64,000 bases of DNA from Candidatus Peribacteria bacterium (GCA_031261265.1 JAISKI010000004.1:1-64000); one strand, 5' to 3'. Shown: positions 10,537 through 21,792, counted from the first letter of the stretch. The notes: generated by a model from the sequence alone, not told the origin. A program made the numbers and translations.

Positions 10537-10608
10537 TAGAAAAATAATAGGAAACAGAGAAAACACTTCCCTATTTTATGGTACTTTGCTCTCCTACTAA
10601 AAAAAGAT

Positions 10609-10630
10609 GGCAAAAAATTTGCCTTTTTTT
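10609..10630 (+). terminator. rho-independent terminator
   Basis: GGCAAA, a 3-base loop and TTTGCC are followed by seven T. It lies between the small RNA candidate and pflB. A promoter-like TTGCCT (10619) and TATACT (10642), 17 bases apart, overlap its 3' arm and might give pflB a longer alternative leader. Confidence 0.6.
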
Positions 10631-10712
10631 GCAGTTTCGAGTATACTAGAAAGTAGAGTGTAAACTTCGGCTTGATAAATGATGAAATGGTGGAAAAGTA
10701 AGTGTCTTTGAC

Positions 10713-10741
10713 TTGCAATTGTCTTCCTCTTTCTCTATACT
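10713..10741 (+). promoter_or_regulatory. pflB promoter
   Basis: TTGCAA (10713-10718) and TATACT (10736-10741) are 17 bases apart, giving a leader of about 40 bases before the ATG at 10786. Confidence 0.6.
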
Positions 10742-10785
10742 TCACCTTTGTCGATTTTGCTTTTTAGTTCTTATATATATACTAG

Positions 10786-12972
10786 ATGACCATTGATGTA
10801 CGCCAATTTGTGTATGACAATATTACGCCATACGCAGGAGATGCCTCTTTTCTCCAAGGACCCACAGAGAAAACTACCACTTTACGAGAGAAAGTAAAAC
10901 TTTTGCTCCAACAAGAAAGAGAAAAAAACTGACTTTTAGATGCGGATACCGATACTATTTCTAGTATTACTTCTCACCCAGCAGGATATGTTGATAAAGA
11001 GTTGGAAGTGATCGTAGGATTCCAGACCGACAAACCTTTGAAAAGAGGAATTAAACCTTTTGGAGGAGTGCGTGTGGTAGAAAACGCGTTGGCAGAAAGA
11101 GGGCTTGATCTGTCTCCTAGAGTAAAAGATATCTTCAATTATGCTAAAAATCACAATGATGCGGTATTTTCCGTGTATGATAAAGAATGTAGACTTTTCA
11201 GATCTAAGCATATCGTGACAGGACTTCCTGACAATTACGCTAGAGGAAGAATTATCGGAGATTACAGGAGATTGGCACTGTATGGAACCGATCAATTGAT
11301 CGCAGAAAAAAAGGCTGATTTTGAAGCTTTGTCTGGAGAGATGAATGATGAAAAAGTTCGTCTTCGTGAAGAAGTGAGTATGCAGATTTCTGCATTGAAT
11401 GACATCAAAACGATGGCAGAGGGATATGGGTATGATGTTTCTAAACCTGCTGCTACTGCAAAAGAGGCGGTGCAATTTGTCTATTTTGCTTACCTCTCAG
11501 GTGTAAAAGAACAAGATGGAGCTGCGATGTCTCTGGGAAATGTTTCCTCATTTTTGGATATCTATATTGAGAATGATTTACAAGCGTGAAAAATCACTGA
11601 ATCTGAAGCTCAAGAAATGATTGATCATATGGTGATGAAACTTCGTCTGGTTCGTCATCTCAGAGCGGGAAGTTATGATGATATTTTTGGAGGAGATCCT
11701 ACTTGGGTGACGGAATCTATTGGAGGAAGATTTCATGATGGGAAAAGCAAAGTGACCAAAACTTCTTTCAGATTTCTTCAGACCTTATATAATTTAGGAG
11801 CGTCTCCAGAGCCAAATCTTACCGTTCTCTGGTCTCCAGAATTGCCTCAAGGATTCAAAGACTTCTGTGCTCAGGTTTCTATTGATACTTCTTCTATCCA
11901 GTATGAAAATGACAACTTGATGAAGAGTGTGCGTGGAGGTGATGACTATGGTATTGCCTGCTGTGTATCGTATCAAGAAATTGGAAAACGTATTCAGCAT
12001 TTTGGTGCAAGATGTAATATGCCAAAGACCTTATTACTTGCTCTCAATGAAGGAAAAGAAGAAGGGGAAGGAGTACAAATTATGTCAGGTATTGCAAAAC
12101 TCTCTGAAGGGGCTTTGCAGTATGAGGCAGTGATGGAAAACTTCAAAAAAACGATGTCAGAGACGGCCAGAGTGTATGCCAAGGCGATGTATCTTATTCA
12201 CTACATGCACGATAAGTATTACTATGAAAAAGCTCAGATGGCATTTGTAGATACCAATTATGGTGTGGATATTGCATACGGAATGGCAGGTATTTCTATC
12301 ATCGCAGACAGCCTTTCAGCTATTAAATATGCGAAAGTGACTCCCCTGAGAGATGAAAATGGAATTGCGAAAGATTTTCAAATCGAAGGAGATTTCCCAA
12401 AATATGGAAATGATGATGATAGAGTAGATAGTATTGCTGAGGAGATCACGGAATACTTCTTCAATGAACTCAAAAAACATCACACGTATAAAAATGCTAA
12501 TCCTACACTTTCTCTCCTTACGATTACTTCTAATGTAATGTATGGAAAAGCTACAGGAGCTACTCCAGACGGTAGAAAAGCTGGAGAACCTTTCGCACCA
12601 GGAGCTAATCCAATGCATGGTAGAGATAGTAGCGGAGCTATTGCTTCATTGAATAGTGTTGCAAAATTGAATTACCAGTATGCTCAGGATGGTATCTCAA
12701 ATACGTTTTCTATTGTGCCGATGTCCCTGGGAGCTACGAAAACAGAACAGACAGAAAATCTGAGAGGGATGTTGGACGGCTACTTCACCAAGGGAGCTTT
12801 CCATCTCAATGTAAATGTCCTGAATAGAGAGGTCTTGATGGACGCTTATGAGCATCCAGAAAACTATCCTCAACTCACTATTAGAGTGTCTGGGTATGCA
12901 GTGAATTTTGTTCGCTTATCCAAGGCTCATCAGAAAGAAGTGATTGAGAGAACTTTCCATACTAAGATGTAG
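10786..12972 (+). CDS. pflB: pyruvate formate-lyase (formate C-acetyltransferase)
   Basis: A glycyl-radical enzyme that splits pyruvate with CoA into acetyl-CoA and formate without oxygen. It has 728 residues, close to the usual 740-760. The two active-site cysteines are seen in GIACCVS (Cys392-Cys393) and the radical Gly703 in RVSGYAVNF near the C-terminus, as in the E. coli enzyme. Two UGA codons (near 10930 and at 11587) are read as Gly; without them the first 72 residues and the joint at residue 268 are lost. The essential activating enzyme PflA is not beside it, so it must be encoded elsewhere. The enzyme suggests anaerobic fermentation, though glycyl-radical enzymes also occur in facultative cells. 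Confidence 0.95.
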
Positions 12973-13086
12973 AAATTCAAGAGCTTTCAATTATCACCTT
13001 TTTGTAAACTGAATATTTGTAGATAAAAAAAGTTGAAAAAAAGTTGATTTTCCCTTGATTTTTGTAAATAAAACATTACCTATTCA

Positions 13087-13268
13087 ACTGAATCCCTATC
13101 TTTGGGATAAAGAGGAAAGGGCTCTGTTCCCTTGCATCGAATTTCTTTGATGTATCCTCTAGTTAATGCAGGATGAGAAATGTTGCATAACATTCACTTC
13201 ATTGTGCTTGCATTAATAATCCGAGAACTCCGTTCACGGATAAGGGCTACTGATTTTATTCAGTAGCC
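13087..13268 (+). ncRNA. candidate structured RNA, 3' of pflB and convergent with the RT gene
   Basis: A dense set of stems lies in a gene-free stretch. ATCCC/GGGAT (13092/13104). A three-way junction closed by GAGGA/TCCTC (13112/13155) holds hairpins AAGGG/CCCTT (13117/13129) and 13134-13141/13146-13153. An 8-bp stem TTAATGCA/TGCATTAA (13163/13209) encloses AATGTT/AACATT (13179/13189). CCGaGAAC/GTTCaCGG is at 13221-13239, and GGCTACTG/CAGTAGCC at 13245/13261. Two G-U pairs in the junction arm are valid only on the plus strand. ACTGAATCCCTATC at 13087 can also pair with parts of 13239-13264, closing the whole RNA. It does not match RNase P, tmRNA, SRP RNA or a tRNA. It could be a 3' UTR element of pflB or a separate RNA; TTGATT and TAAATA upstream, about 15 bases apart, are a weak promoter. 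Confidence 0.5.
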
Positions 13269-13276
13269 TTAATATG

Positions 13277-16200
13277 TTAAAAAAAACTTTCTTCTCCCTC
13301 CTCTTCATACGGAATATCTTGCTCTGAGAGAGGATTAGCACGGTAAACTTCCGTTATCCATCATTGAAACTCTTCCTCTGAGAGAGAATTACTTAGACCA
13401 GCACGAGGATCTTCATCCGTAGTAGTATAATTTTTTCGCTTATCTTTTGCCTTGATATAAAGCTCCTGAAACTCTTTTGGGACATTTTTTTCGCCATAAA
13501 TACGCTGGAGGTATGCATACACTCCCGTGAGAGTATTATAAATAATAGAAATAGAAAGAGTAGGATCCTCCCTTAATTTAAATTTTCTATAATAATAGGG
13601 ATTTGTCGCTAACCTTCATAAACTACAGGTAAGTAGGTCTTTCAAAAGTCTTTTATATTCACTTTGTTTTTTTGTCGACAATCCCCTTTTTCCTGTTTTA
13701 TCGAAAACAATTCCATTAATTTCTCTATCAGCATTTGTTAAAGGAGTCCAAACACGAATTTTTCTAGGAGAGAGAGTTCGCCCTTCATCAGTAATGATTT
13801 TGCTAATTTCCTCTTTAATTTCTTCTATTCTCCATTGAGAAAATCCTATTTTCTTTCCATAGGTGTTGAGATTTCCAATAAAGAGATACTTTAACTGATC
13901 CGACAGAGGAAGACTATGTACTAGCTTTTTAAGTTTTCCTATATATTCCATGAGATACTTACGCTCACTACGGTCCGTAATAATAAATTTTTCTTGCATA
14001 AACTGTTGCATTATTTTGTCCATGTGCTCTTGAATCAATACCAGATCTTCCTTTCCACATTGTTGTATTCTCTCAAAATACGTCTCCAGCTTTTCCTCCA
14101 AAACACTTTTTGTGGTATACTGGTCAAAGCTGATAGCAATATCATCGGCATACCTAGAATAGCTTGGGATAGGATCATTAAGTTCTGGTAATCTCCTTTC
14201 TATTTTACTATCAAACCCTCTCATTACAATATTCTGAATTTGATTGCTAGTAGGTGCTCACTGAGGAAGTTCATTTTCACTAACACATAAGTGGGTAATA
14301 GCCCTGATAAAAAGGTCTTTATTTTTTTCTGTTTGCTCTAAATCCTCACTTATGAGAAGGGGAGTCCAAATATCTAAAGTGCGTTCCAAAGCTCCTTTTA
14401 AATTTTTATATACTCTTTCCGTAGTAATAGAGGGATAAGCTGACTTAATATCTAGTGTTATCAGATAAGGATGATATCTATGGAGTTCTGCATTTTTTTC
14501 TGATGAATCTCCAGGTTTTCCAGCTTGAGACTTGAGAGAGACAGGAATACACATAAAACGCTTTCTTAATGTTTCTTGGATTTGCATAAGCTCTTTGCTA
14601 GGTGTACGAAGGGTCCTAAATTTAGTGTTTACCTTTTTTTGATATTTTCTATATCCAAAAGAAAGATATCCTCCTGGGATAAATTTTTGCCTAGAGGGAT
14701 TAGGTGCAGGAGTATTTCTCTGATGTAGCACTTGTAAAAGTGTTTTTTTATCCGTAGCACAAAACTCTGCCAAACATTCCAAAACCACATTCCCCTCATT
14801 ACTTAAGGTATCTATGAGTTCATTTGATAAAATACATCCGCTTTCTACTTTTTCTTTTTCCACTATCTCTTCAGGTTTTTCAAGTACTTCTTCAGGTTTT
14901 TCAAGTACTTCTTCAGGTACTTTAAGTACCTCTTCAGCTTTTTTTTCTTTTTTACTATCAGCAGGTTTCACTACCCTCCTCACTTCTTGGTGAATTTGCC
15001 CTCCGTATTGAGGGGAAGAAGTGGATATCTTTTCATTCCAAGTAGTTTGTTTTCTTTGTTCTTCAGATGCATAATGAAGGCTAGTATATCGTTCTTCAAT
15101 TTCATAACGATTTTGATCCTTTTCAGAAGCAAAAAACTTAAAGAGAAGATGTTTAATATTCTTCTTTTCCTGTGCTGGTAAATCTGCCATTTCTAGAAAT
15201 TCTTTCAAGGAAATGATATAATTTTCGATATTCTCCTGATTCTCCTGATAAACTACACTTGTCTCTTCTGGGACTACCTCATTCAAACTCAATCCCCCAC
15301 TCTGCCAAAAGTAATAATTATTGAATTTATTCCAGCTAGTCAATCAAAGTTTCTCTAATTGCTCAGGAGAGTTTTTCTTCATAGTCTGAAAACGCAGACT
15401 CAAATTACTTCTCACCTCATCATTATGCTCTTGAACAGACTTTACCCGTAGAGAAGAAGCCGTAAAACCTGTCATTGCCTTCACATTCTTTATCATAGTT
15501 TTGAGCATGGAGATTTTCAGTTTTATATCCGTCTCTGGGCTACTCAAGAGAGTATTAGTAATTTCTGCCATAGTATGCCTACAATCCCAGAGATTACGAA
15601 AGTTTCCTTGCTGAAATTCTTTCAAAAGGTCGATATCCCATAATTTCCCCGATCATCTCAGAGTGGGATCAAGAGAGCTAATCACAGGAGTTGGCACCAT
15701 GCTATTCACTTTTATATCTTCATTCCAGGTAGTCCTTTTTCTAGCCTCTTCATCCGTATAATCGATATGTTCATATCGTTCGCTAACCGTTTCTCAGTTA
15801 TTTTTACTAAAATCATATCCATTCAATAGTCTATAAAACAGATTCATTATCTCATCTTTTTTACTTTCAGAAAGGTTAGCTAGTTCTAGCGATTCCTTAC
15901 ACTTTGCTATATAATTTAGCTTTTCCTCTGCTGTATAACATATCTCATCTGTTTCTTCTTTTTTTAGGAGGGGTGCTGTTTTTTGTAATAGCAAGGATTC
16001 TCCCCATTCCCAGTAGGTTGTATAAAACTCTTCTAAACTACTAATTCCACGAGCTAGCAGTTGCTCTCGATTGAGATGTTTTTCATGATCAAAACTTTCT
16101 TTGAGCAGATTTCTTACAGCCTCCTCATGGGAAAGTTTTTGTTCATCCAAAGATTTTTGTTCATCCAAAGGTTTTTCGAGCTCCTTCGATAGATTTTCTG

Positions 16201-16432
16201 GTGCTTTTAGTATTGCTCTAACATTTTTTGCCAGAGTTTTGAGCATAGAGACTTTTAAATCCTCCGAGGTTTCGGGGTTAGCAAGAAGTACCTTTGTCAA
16301 TTCTTCGGTAGTTCCTTTATATTCCCAAAGATTACGAAAATTTCCCTGCTGAAATTCTTGAAGGAGTGAGGGGTCTACTACGCAAGGGGATTCGATTTTT
16401 ATCCCATCAAAAAGAAGTTCAAGTGAGTTCAT
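13277..16432 (-). CDS. large retron-like reverse transcriptase with duplicated N-terminal module
   Basis: A 1051-residue protein that is continuous only with six UGA codons read as Gly (15794, 15653, 15344, 14258, 13616 and near 13346). The RT core covers about residues 580-960. Motif A is TLDIKSAYPSI (Asp661). LPQGAPTS has its Gly at the UGA codon 14258 (residue 725). The catalytic YADD is in SRYADDIAISF (Asp763-764). INGIVFD followed by a basic helix sits where retron RTs have VTG. Before the core are two copies of a module of about 240 residues, each opening with EFQQGNFRNLW plus a PET..LK.SMLKT helix and closing with a TTWNE motif. A KPEEVLE repeat linker follows. Retron RTs have only 300-400 residues, so the N-terminal 570 are extra. 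The start is ATG 16430-16432; an in-frame TTG at 16466 would add 12 hydrophobic residues. It is probably a defence or genome-editing RT; the class is unassigned. Confidence 0.8.
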
Positions 16433-16504
16433 AAAGACAAAGCTCAAGAAAAAAATAAATATTCCCAAAAAAACACTATTTTGTCTCTACTTTTATTTTT
16501 ATGT

Positions 16505-16532
16505 AATATAAATAATATAGATTAAAAATCAA
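16505..16532 (-). promoter_or_regulatory. promoter of the RT gene
   Basis: On the minus strand TTGATT (16527-16532) and TATATT (16505-16510) are 16 bases apart, leaving a leader of about 65 bases. The 161-base spacer between the transglycosylase stop and the RT start shows no strong hairpin that would suggest a retron-type msr-msd RNA upstream of the RT. Confidence 0.45.
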
Positions 16533-16593
16533 TAGAATATTGCATGAATAATATGATATGTGAATACTCGAAGAACAATAGAGGTTGATCTTT

Positions 16594-19140
16594 TTATGCA
16601 AATTGGTTTTTGAATTCATCTGGGACATTTTTTTCTTCTATTGTAGCTATATATCTATTAAAATCTCCCATTGTTATACCTTCCGTAGTAGCGTCTTTCT
16701 TATATTTTTTCATTCCTGGATTTGAGTCTGCAACGGTTTTTGCTGAAAGACCATTTGATTGAAATATCCAGTTTGGATCCTCTGAATGATCTAATGCTAT
16801 AGGGAAAAAGGTATATAAATACATATCTTTCAAATTATGAAATTTCCCTTTTCCTTTCTCATAATATTTTTTTACCCAATCTAATTGTTCCACAGCAGAC
16901 ATTTGAGCTAATGCATCTTGTGTTGTTCCTAATCATTCTGCTGTTTTTCCCATAAATTGTATTAAGCCCACTGCTCCCGATATAGGATTTCTTACATCGG
17001 GTTTAAAAGTTCCCGCTGACTCTTTATATATTACTGCCATAAGTCGATTTGGATTAATTTCTAGTTCTCTTGATATTTCTTCTATTTTTGCTTTAAAGGC
17101 TTTCTTTTCTTCTTCTGTCCCAGGTATTTTATCGAAATACATTAATTCTCCTGTGTATCCCTGTAAAGATTCTGTTCCATTTGTTGGATGTTCCGCTGAG
17201 GAAGGAGTTTGTGCTGAAGATTGAGAAGTTTCAGTAGTTCCTACAAAATCTTCTGGCAAAAAGATTCCTGCCTCGATCCCATTAATCACATGTTTTTCTT
17301 GGACAAAGAGAGAGGAAATCATCGTAAAGACTACCGTATCAGTCGAATCAACCTTTGATAAGTAGTTGCCATTTTTTGCTAAATGTTGAGTCATGATTTT
17401 GAGGTAATTCTCGATGAAGAGGTCTTTATTTTGCTCGATTTTATCGGTATCTACGATCAGTTTTTTATCTACCGTTTTTACATAGGTCCCGCCTAATACT
17501 GCCTTTACCGCCAGAGGATTAAGGACTGCGGTATCAAGTTTATTTTTCAGAGTTGCCTGAAGGGTAGGTTGATCGATTTTGAAAAATTGCTCACTATCTT
17601 TGAGAAATCTGACTCCTTTTTTCTTATAGATTTCGAAGAGAGTATTCTCTGGTTTTGGCTCTGAAGGGAGGGTTTGTTGATACTCAGAAAATAAGTCTGA
17701 AATTTGATCTCTTCTCGCTTCAGCTTCCTCTCATAAATCTTCCTCAATAGGTTTCAAAAATCTTCTTCTTTTCCATCCTTCGAATCCTCCTGAAAATCCA
17801 AAGAGACTCAAGACGAAGTCGACAATCCCTTTGAGAAAGGGGCTATCCTCGATATATTTTGTCAGATCCACTCCTAAGGATTCAAATAAGCTGAGAGGTC
17901 CAGCTAGTGCATCTCCTGTTTTCAGAATTTTTTCTTTTCCTTTTTGGAGTCCTTTCAAAAGATCAGGAGATTTTTCCATGATATCTAAAATTCTGGATGC
18001 AGTTTCTGGGGTAGGTTGCACCTCAATTGTTCCGATACGCTCGAGGACTTCTTGTTTATCTGCCTCAGTAAGTCAGAATTCTTTTTCTTTATTTTCAAAA
18101 GAGATCCCTAATTGTTCTCGTCTCACCGTGTAGAGGTTGGAATCTTCTCCCTTACTGTCTTTATTTTGCCACTCTCCTAGGGTAAGAAATTCTCTGAAAT
18201 GAGCGGGATTGCTCAACATGTCAGCAGTTTTCAGCTTTTGGAGAAAGGTAGCATCTTTTTTATGAATACTCAGAAAATCTAATGCTCTCGTCATGGATTT
18301 GATCGCCAAATATGCTTCACTCGCTCCCTGAGCCAGTCCTACAGCACTATCAAAAGCACCTTTGAGAGAATCTACCTTAAAATTCTGTAAGAAAGATAAA
18401 ACTTCCTGATTATTTGCATGATTATTTTCCCCTTCTTTTCCTTTTAAAAGTTCCAATAGATATCGCTCAATTCCTGGAGCAATCACCTCATGAGCATACT
18501 GTACCAATTCTGGGTGCTGTTGCTTTTCCGCTTCACTATCGAAAAATTTCCAATCCACGAACTGAATTGCTACTTCATGAGCACGTTCTAAGGTTTTTTC
18601 TAGCCTCTTTTCTGGATCGGTACCTACCTGAAGTTTCTCAAAGCGTTTATCCAAAGAGGAATTTCCCAGGGCGACTTTAAGGTTATCGGCGGTAGTGGAG
18701 GTTTTAAGGAGTTCGTAAGTAGAAATGGTTGATCTTTTTTCTGGTTGTTCTAACTGTTCTTTATTTTCTTTATTCTTCATTATACTTTGTAATTCCAACC
18801 CACTTTCGCTAGTATCTTGCTCAATGATTGCGATCACTCCCACATAATAACTCTGATTTTCCCATTCTTCTCTTTCATACTTTTCCAAAAGTTCTTGTAA
18901 TTCAGCTTGTGCTATTTCATCTTCTATTCCTGTAAGTTGGGCCTTGATCTCATTTTTTAAATTTCCTAAAATTTCTTCCCTTTCTTTTTCCAGCTGTTTG
19001 AGTTGTTGTTTGATCTGATTTCTTGCTTCCTCTTTTGTCTCATCAGATAATTGAGCAAGTTGGTCAGCCGCTTCCTTTATTTTTTCTTCTTTCTGCTCTT
19101 TTTCCAGTTGGAGAGCTTTAATTTTTGTAGTATCAGCCAT
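16594..19140 (-). CDS. large protein with C-terminal SLT-type lytic transglycosylase domain
   Basis: An 848-residue protein with three UGA codons read as Gly (18073, 17731, 16933). Residues 1-110 form a Lys/Glu-rich coiled coil. A long helical region follows, with a Gly/Phe-rich hydrophobic patch near 450-465. The C-terminal 140 residues match the lysozyme-like SLT fold: NPNRLMAVIYKESAGTF with the catalytic Glu, then SGAVGLIQFMGKTAEGLG. No signal peptide is seen, so it would need another export route or act after lysis. It is on the same strand directly upstream of the RT gene. Possible roles are wall remodelling, attack on a host or prey wall, or a phage-tail-like lysin. The domain call is good, the biological role open. 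Confidence 0.7.
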
Positions 19141-19172
19141 TAGGTCAAAAAAGAAAGTAAAATCTCCTTTCT

Positions 19173-19200
19173 AGTATACGCCTAATCCCTCAAAAAGCAA
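19173..19200 (-). promoter_or_regulatory. promoter of the transglycosylase gene
   Basis: On the minus strand TTGCTT (19195-19200) and TATACT (19173-19178) are 16 bases apart, about 33 bases before the ATG. Confidence 0.6.
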
Positions 19201-19266
19201 AAAAATCTGACTTTATAGAGGTATATGCCTTGACATTAAATTGATAATGTAATAATAACTGTGAAA

Positions 19267-19545
19267 TTAGAATCTCCACTGGAGCCATTGTCCTACTGTC
19301 CAAGCGATATTACTAAAGCTGAATTGCCGAGCATAGAGATGGGTATTTGCTAGGAAGCTATTGACGAGGAAGACACTCACCACAAATAAAACAATCGCTA
19401 CCAATAATTGAGCGGAAAGTCTAATCAGCTTTTGATAAGACTGCTCTGTAGGATGAAAAACTAGAGTAATAATCCCATAGAAAAACCAAAACAAGACAGA
19501 ACATCCTATTGCCAGAGCCACGAGAGAGAAAATAGTAAGAAGCAT
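19267..19545 (-). CDS. small two-TM membrane protein, unknown
   Basis: About 92 residues with two membrane helices (residues 4-26 and 42-64) and an aromatic C-terminus. The ATG at 19543-19545 is chosen because longer in-frame starts run back into the tRNA-His gene; a GTG at 19573 is also possible. There is no internal UGA. Lying 65 bases after tRNA-His on the same strand, it may be co-transcribed with it. No family recognised. Confidence 0.5.
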   Translation of the reverse strand: MLLTIFSLVALAIGCSVLFWFFYGIITLVFHPTEQSYQKLIRLSAQLLVAIVLFVVSVFLVNSFLANTHLYARQFSFSNIAWTVGQWLQWRF

Positions 19546-19610
19546 CTTGTTGGTAGGAAAATAAAGTGCTTTCACTATACGTAAAGTCCAAAAAAAATCA
19601 AATAAAAAAA

Positions 19611-19688
19611 TGGGGCGGCTGATGAGAATTGAACTCACGACCCCTTGGACCACAATCAAGTGCTCTAACCAACTGAGCTACAGCCGCC
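19611..19688 (-). tRNA. tRNA-His (GUG)
   Basis: A complete cloverleaf with anticodon GTG in loop TTGTGGT. The acceptor pairs GCGGCTG with CAGCCGC; the His identity pair G-1:C73 is encoded, and so is CCA. The anticodon stem ends in an A31-C39 mismatch. It is the only tRNA in the window with an encoded CCA. Confidence 0.95.
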
Positions 19689-19807
19689 ACGAATGTGCAA
19701 GTAGTATAGGGATTTTCTAGACTATTTCAAGTCAAGCTGATCTTTTTTTATTTTCTTGTTATATTACCGTTAAATTATCCTCAGATCCCCACGAAGATCA
19801 AATCTTC

Positions 19808-19835
19808 TTGAATTTGACTTTTAAAACATTATAAT
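19808..19835 (+). promoter_or_regulatory. promoter of the coaD-coaE-HD gene
   Basis: TTGAAT (19808-19813) and TATAAT (19830-19835) are 16 bases apart, about 40 bases before the ATG at 19877. Confidence 0.55.
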
Positions 19836-19876
19836 ACTAATATTATAGACTATTTTATTACTTTCTCCTGTGTCTC

Positions 19877-21645
19877 ATGAAAGGAACCGCTCTCTATCCT
19901 TGATCCTTTGATCCTATTACTCAAGGGCATTTGGATATTATCCAGAGGTCTGGAAATATTTTTGATACCACTTTAGTGGGAGTAGGAAAAAATATTGATA
20001 AAAATATCTTTTTAGTTTCCCCGAGAGAGTACACCTGATTCAAGGTGCTATTTCTAAGGAACTCTATGATACTATGGATATCGATATTAAACCTTATTCA
20101 GGCTTATTGGTTGATTTTGCTAAGGAAGAGGGAGTCAATACTATTTTGAGAGGGATTAGAGGACCAGCAGATTTAGAGGCGGAGCAAATGCTTCATCTGG
20201 TAGGAGAAAGTCAAAAACTCTGAATTGATACCACTTTTTTGCTGACCAAAGCAGATAAAATGCACGTGAGTAGTAGTGCCACCAAAGCAATTCTCAAAGA
20301 ACAAGGGAAAATCGATGAATATGTGACGTTGAATGTAAAACATGCTCTGGAGGCTAGACTCCTGGGGCAATATCTTTTTGGAGTGACGGGGACCATTGGA
20401 GCTGGGAAATCCTATATCACGGATCAGTTTGTAGCCTTGGGTGAGAAATACGCTATTCCTGTGCATAATCTCGATTTAGATAAAGTGGGGCATAAAATTT
20501 TAGGTGAATATACGGAACCTGGATATCTCGCATTGAGGCAAAAATTAGCTTGAATCTTTGGATCAGAAATTTTAAATGCTGAGGGATTTGTCGATAGAAA
20601 AGCTCTTTGAGCGATAGTTTTCCCCGATCCTGCCAAGAGAAAGATTTTGAATGATCTCCTTCATGACTATCTTCATTTAGCGGTGAGGAAAGAAATGAAA
20701 GGAAAACAGGGGATTATCCTCTTGAATGGAGCTTTATTAGCTGAGGCGGGAAGTGTCTCCCTTGCAAATAATCAGACGGTAGTAGTTGATGTGGATCCTG
20801 AGGTACAAAAACAGAGACTTGCGGGCAGAGGACATACTCCAGAGGAAATTGAAGCTAGAATTCAGAGTCAGTTTTCTACAGAGGCTAAGTTGGAAAAAAT
20901 TAATCAAGAAATAGAAAAAACTGCATATGGAAAAATTCTCTCTATCAAGAATAATGGGGATAATGAACAAGAGATTGATCAGCTTTTTAATCAAATGGTT
21001 GCCCAAGTGGATATTTTCTGAGCATTGAGGATCAAATCTGTGCTTTCCCAAATGGGATTGGCAGACAAATTTAACGAGGTCTATTTTCCTTTAAAAGCAC
21101 TGCATGATACTCCAGAGAGACTTCATCATGATTGGTCTCATATTGTGGAGTGTTTGAATGCACTCTATGAGGCAAAGTCGCTCTTTAGTGAGAGAGTATT
21201 TTTACATCTGTTTTTTGCAATTCTTTTGCATGATGTAGTGTATAGTGCTACTGCTCCATCTGGAGAGAATGAGGTAAAAAGTGCTGAGTTTGCAGATGAA
21301 TTTTTGAAAAAACTGGATTTTATTAGTTCACTACGTATTGAGAGGGTTCATAAATTGATCCTTTCTACTGCTAATCATCAGGGTACAGATATTCAGGAGC
21401 AGTGGATGGGAGATATTGATTGTGCGGTTCTGGGTGCTGATTGGGAGAGGTATCAAAGGTATTTGCAGGCAATCAGATTTGAATATGCTTGTTTTTCCGA
21501 CAAGCAGTATCAGCAAGGGAGATTAGATTTTCTGAAAGGAATGCAGGAGAGGCAGATTTTCCAGACTCCTTATTTTTATGAAAAATATGAAAAGCAAGCA
21601 AAGCTGAATATAGAAAAGGAGATTGAGATGTTGGAAAAGAGTTAG
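19877..21645 (+). CDS. CoaD-CoaE-HD phosphohydrolase fusion, with a frameshift in CoaD
   Basis: Three domains in one reading unit. CoaD (phosphopantetheine adenylyltransferase): [12 protein letters not shown] near the start, then [21 protein letters not shown] and SSSATK. CoaE (dephospho-CoA kinase): P-loop GTIGAGKS near 20390, then LDLDKVGH. Last is a metal-dependent HD domain: HHDWSHIVE and LLHDVVY. CoaD and CoaE catalyse the final two steps of CoA synthesis, so the fusion is logical; the HD part is of unknown use. Five UGA codons are read as Gly. The first 43 or so codons are in frame 2 and the rest in frame 1: the switch falls between about 19998 and 20028, where GKNIDKN must join [11 protein letters not shown]. 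One base is missing there, or a -1 shift occurs near CTTTTTA or TCCCCG. A sequencing error is also possible. Confidence 0.8.
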
Positions 21646-21659
21646 TCCTTGTTTTTTGA
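21639..21659. repeat. 21-bp direct repeat, left copy
   Basis: Identical to 23606-23626. This copy covers the last codons and TAG stop of the HD-domain gene. The pair brackets the antirepressor and methyltransferase genes, as expected for an insertion that copied the 3' end of its target. Confidence 0.7.
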
Positions 21660-21792
21660 TTACCTATTCCACTTATGTCAAAAAAATATTAAAAATCTCT
21701 TGTAATAGTGAATAATTTTCTTATAAAAAATTTGCCTTCATAAACAAGAGACGCTAACACGGCAATATTTATATCATTAAAGTGTCCACAAG

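Noticed and set aside
13087..13268. Structured RNA as RNase P RNA because of a GAGGAAAG string
   Set aside because: The string is not followed by the conserved partner sequences and the element is too short for RNase P RNA.
13277..16432. RT read as a group II intron or diversity-generating retroelement enzyme
   Set aside because: No intron maturase or HNH domain, no domain V/VI RNA seen, no TR/VR repeat pair noticed; the core motifs look retron-like.
16433..16593. Retron msr-msd RNA upstream of the RT
   Set aside because: The 161-base spacer is AT-rich with no long hairpin or inverted flanking repeats.
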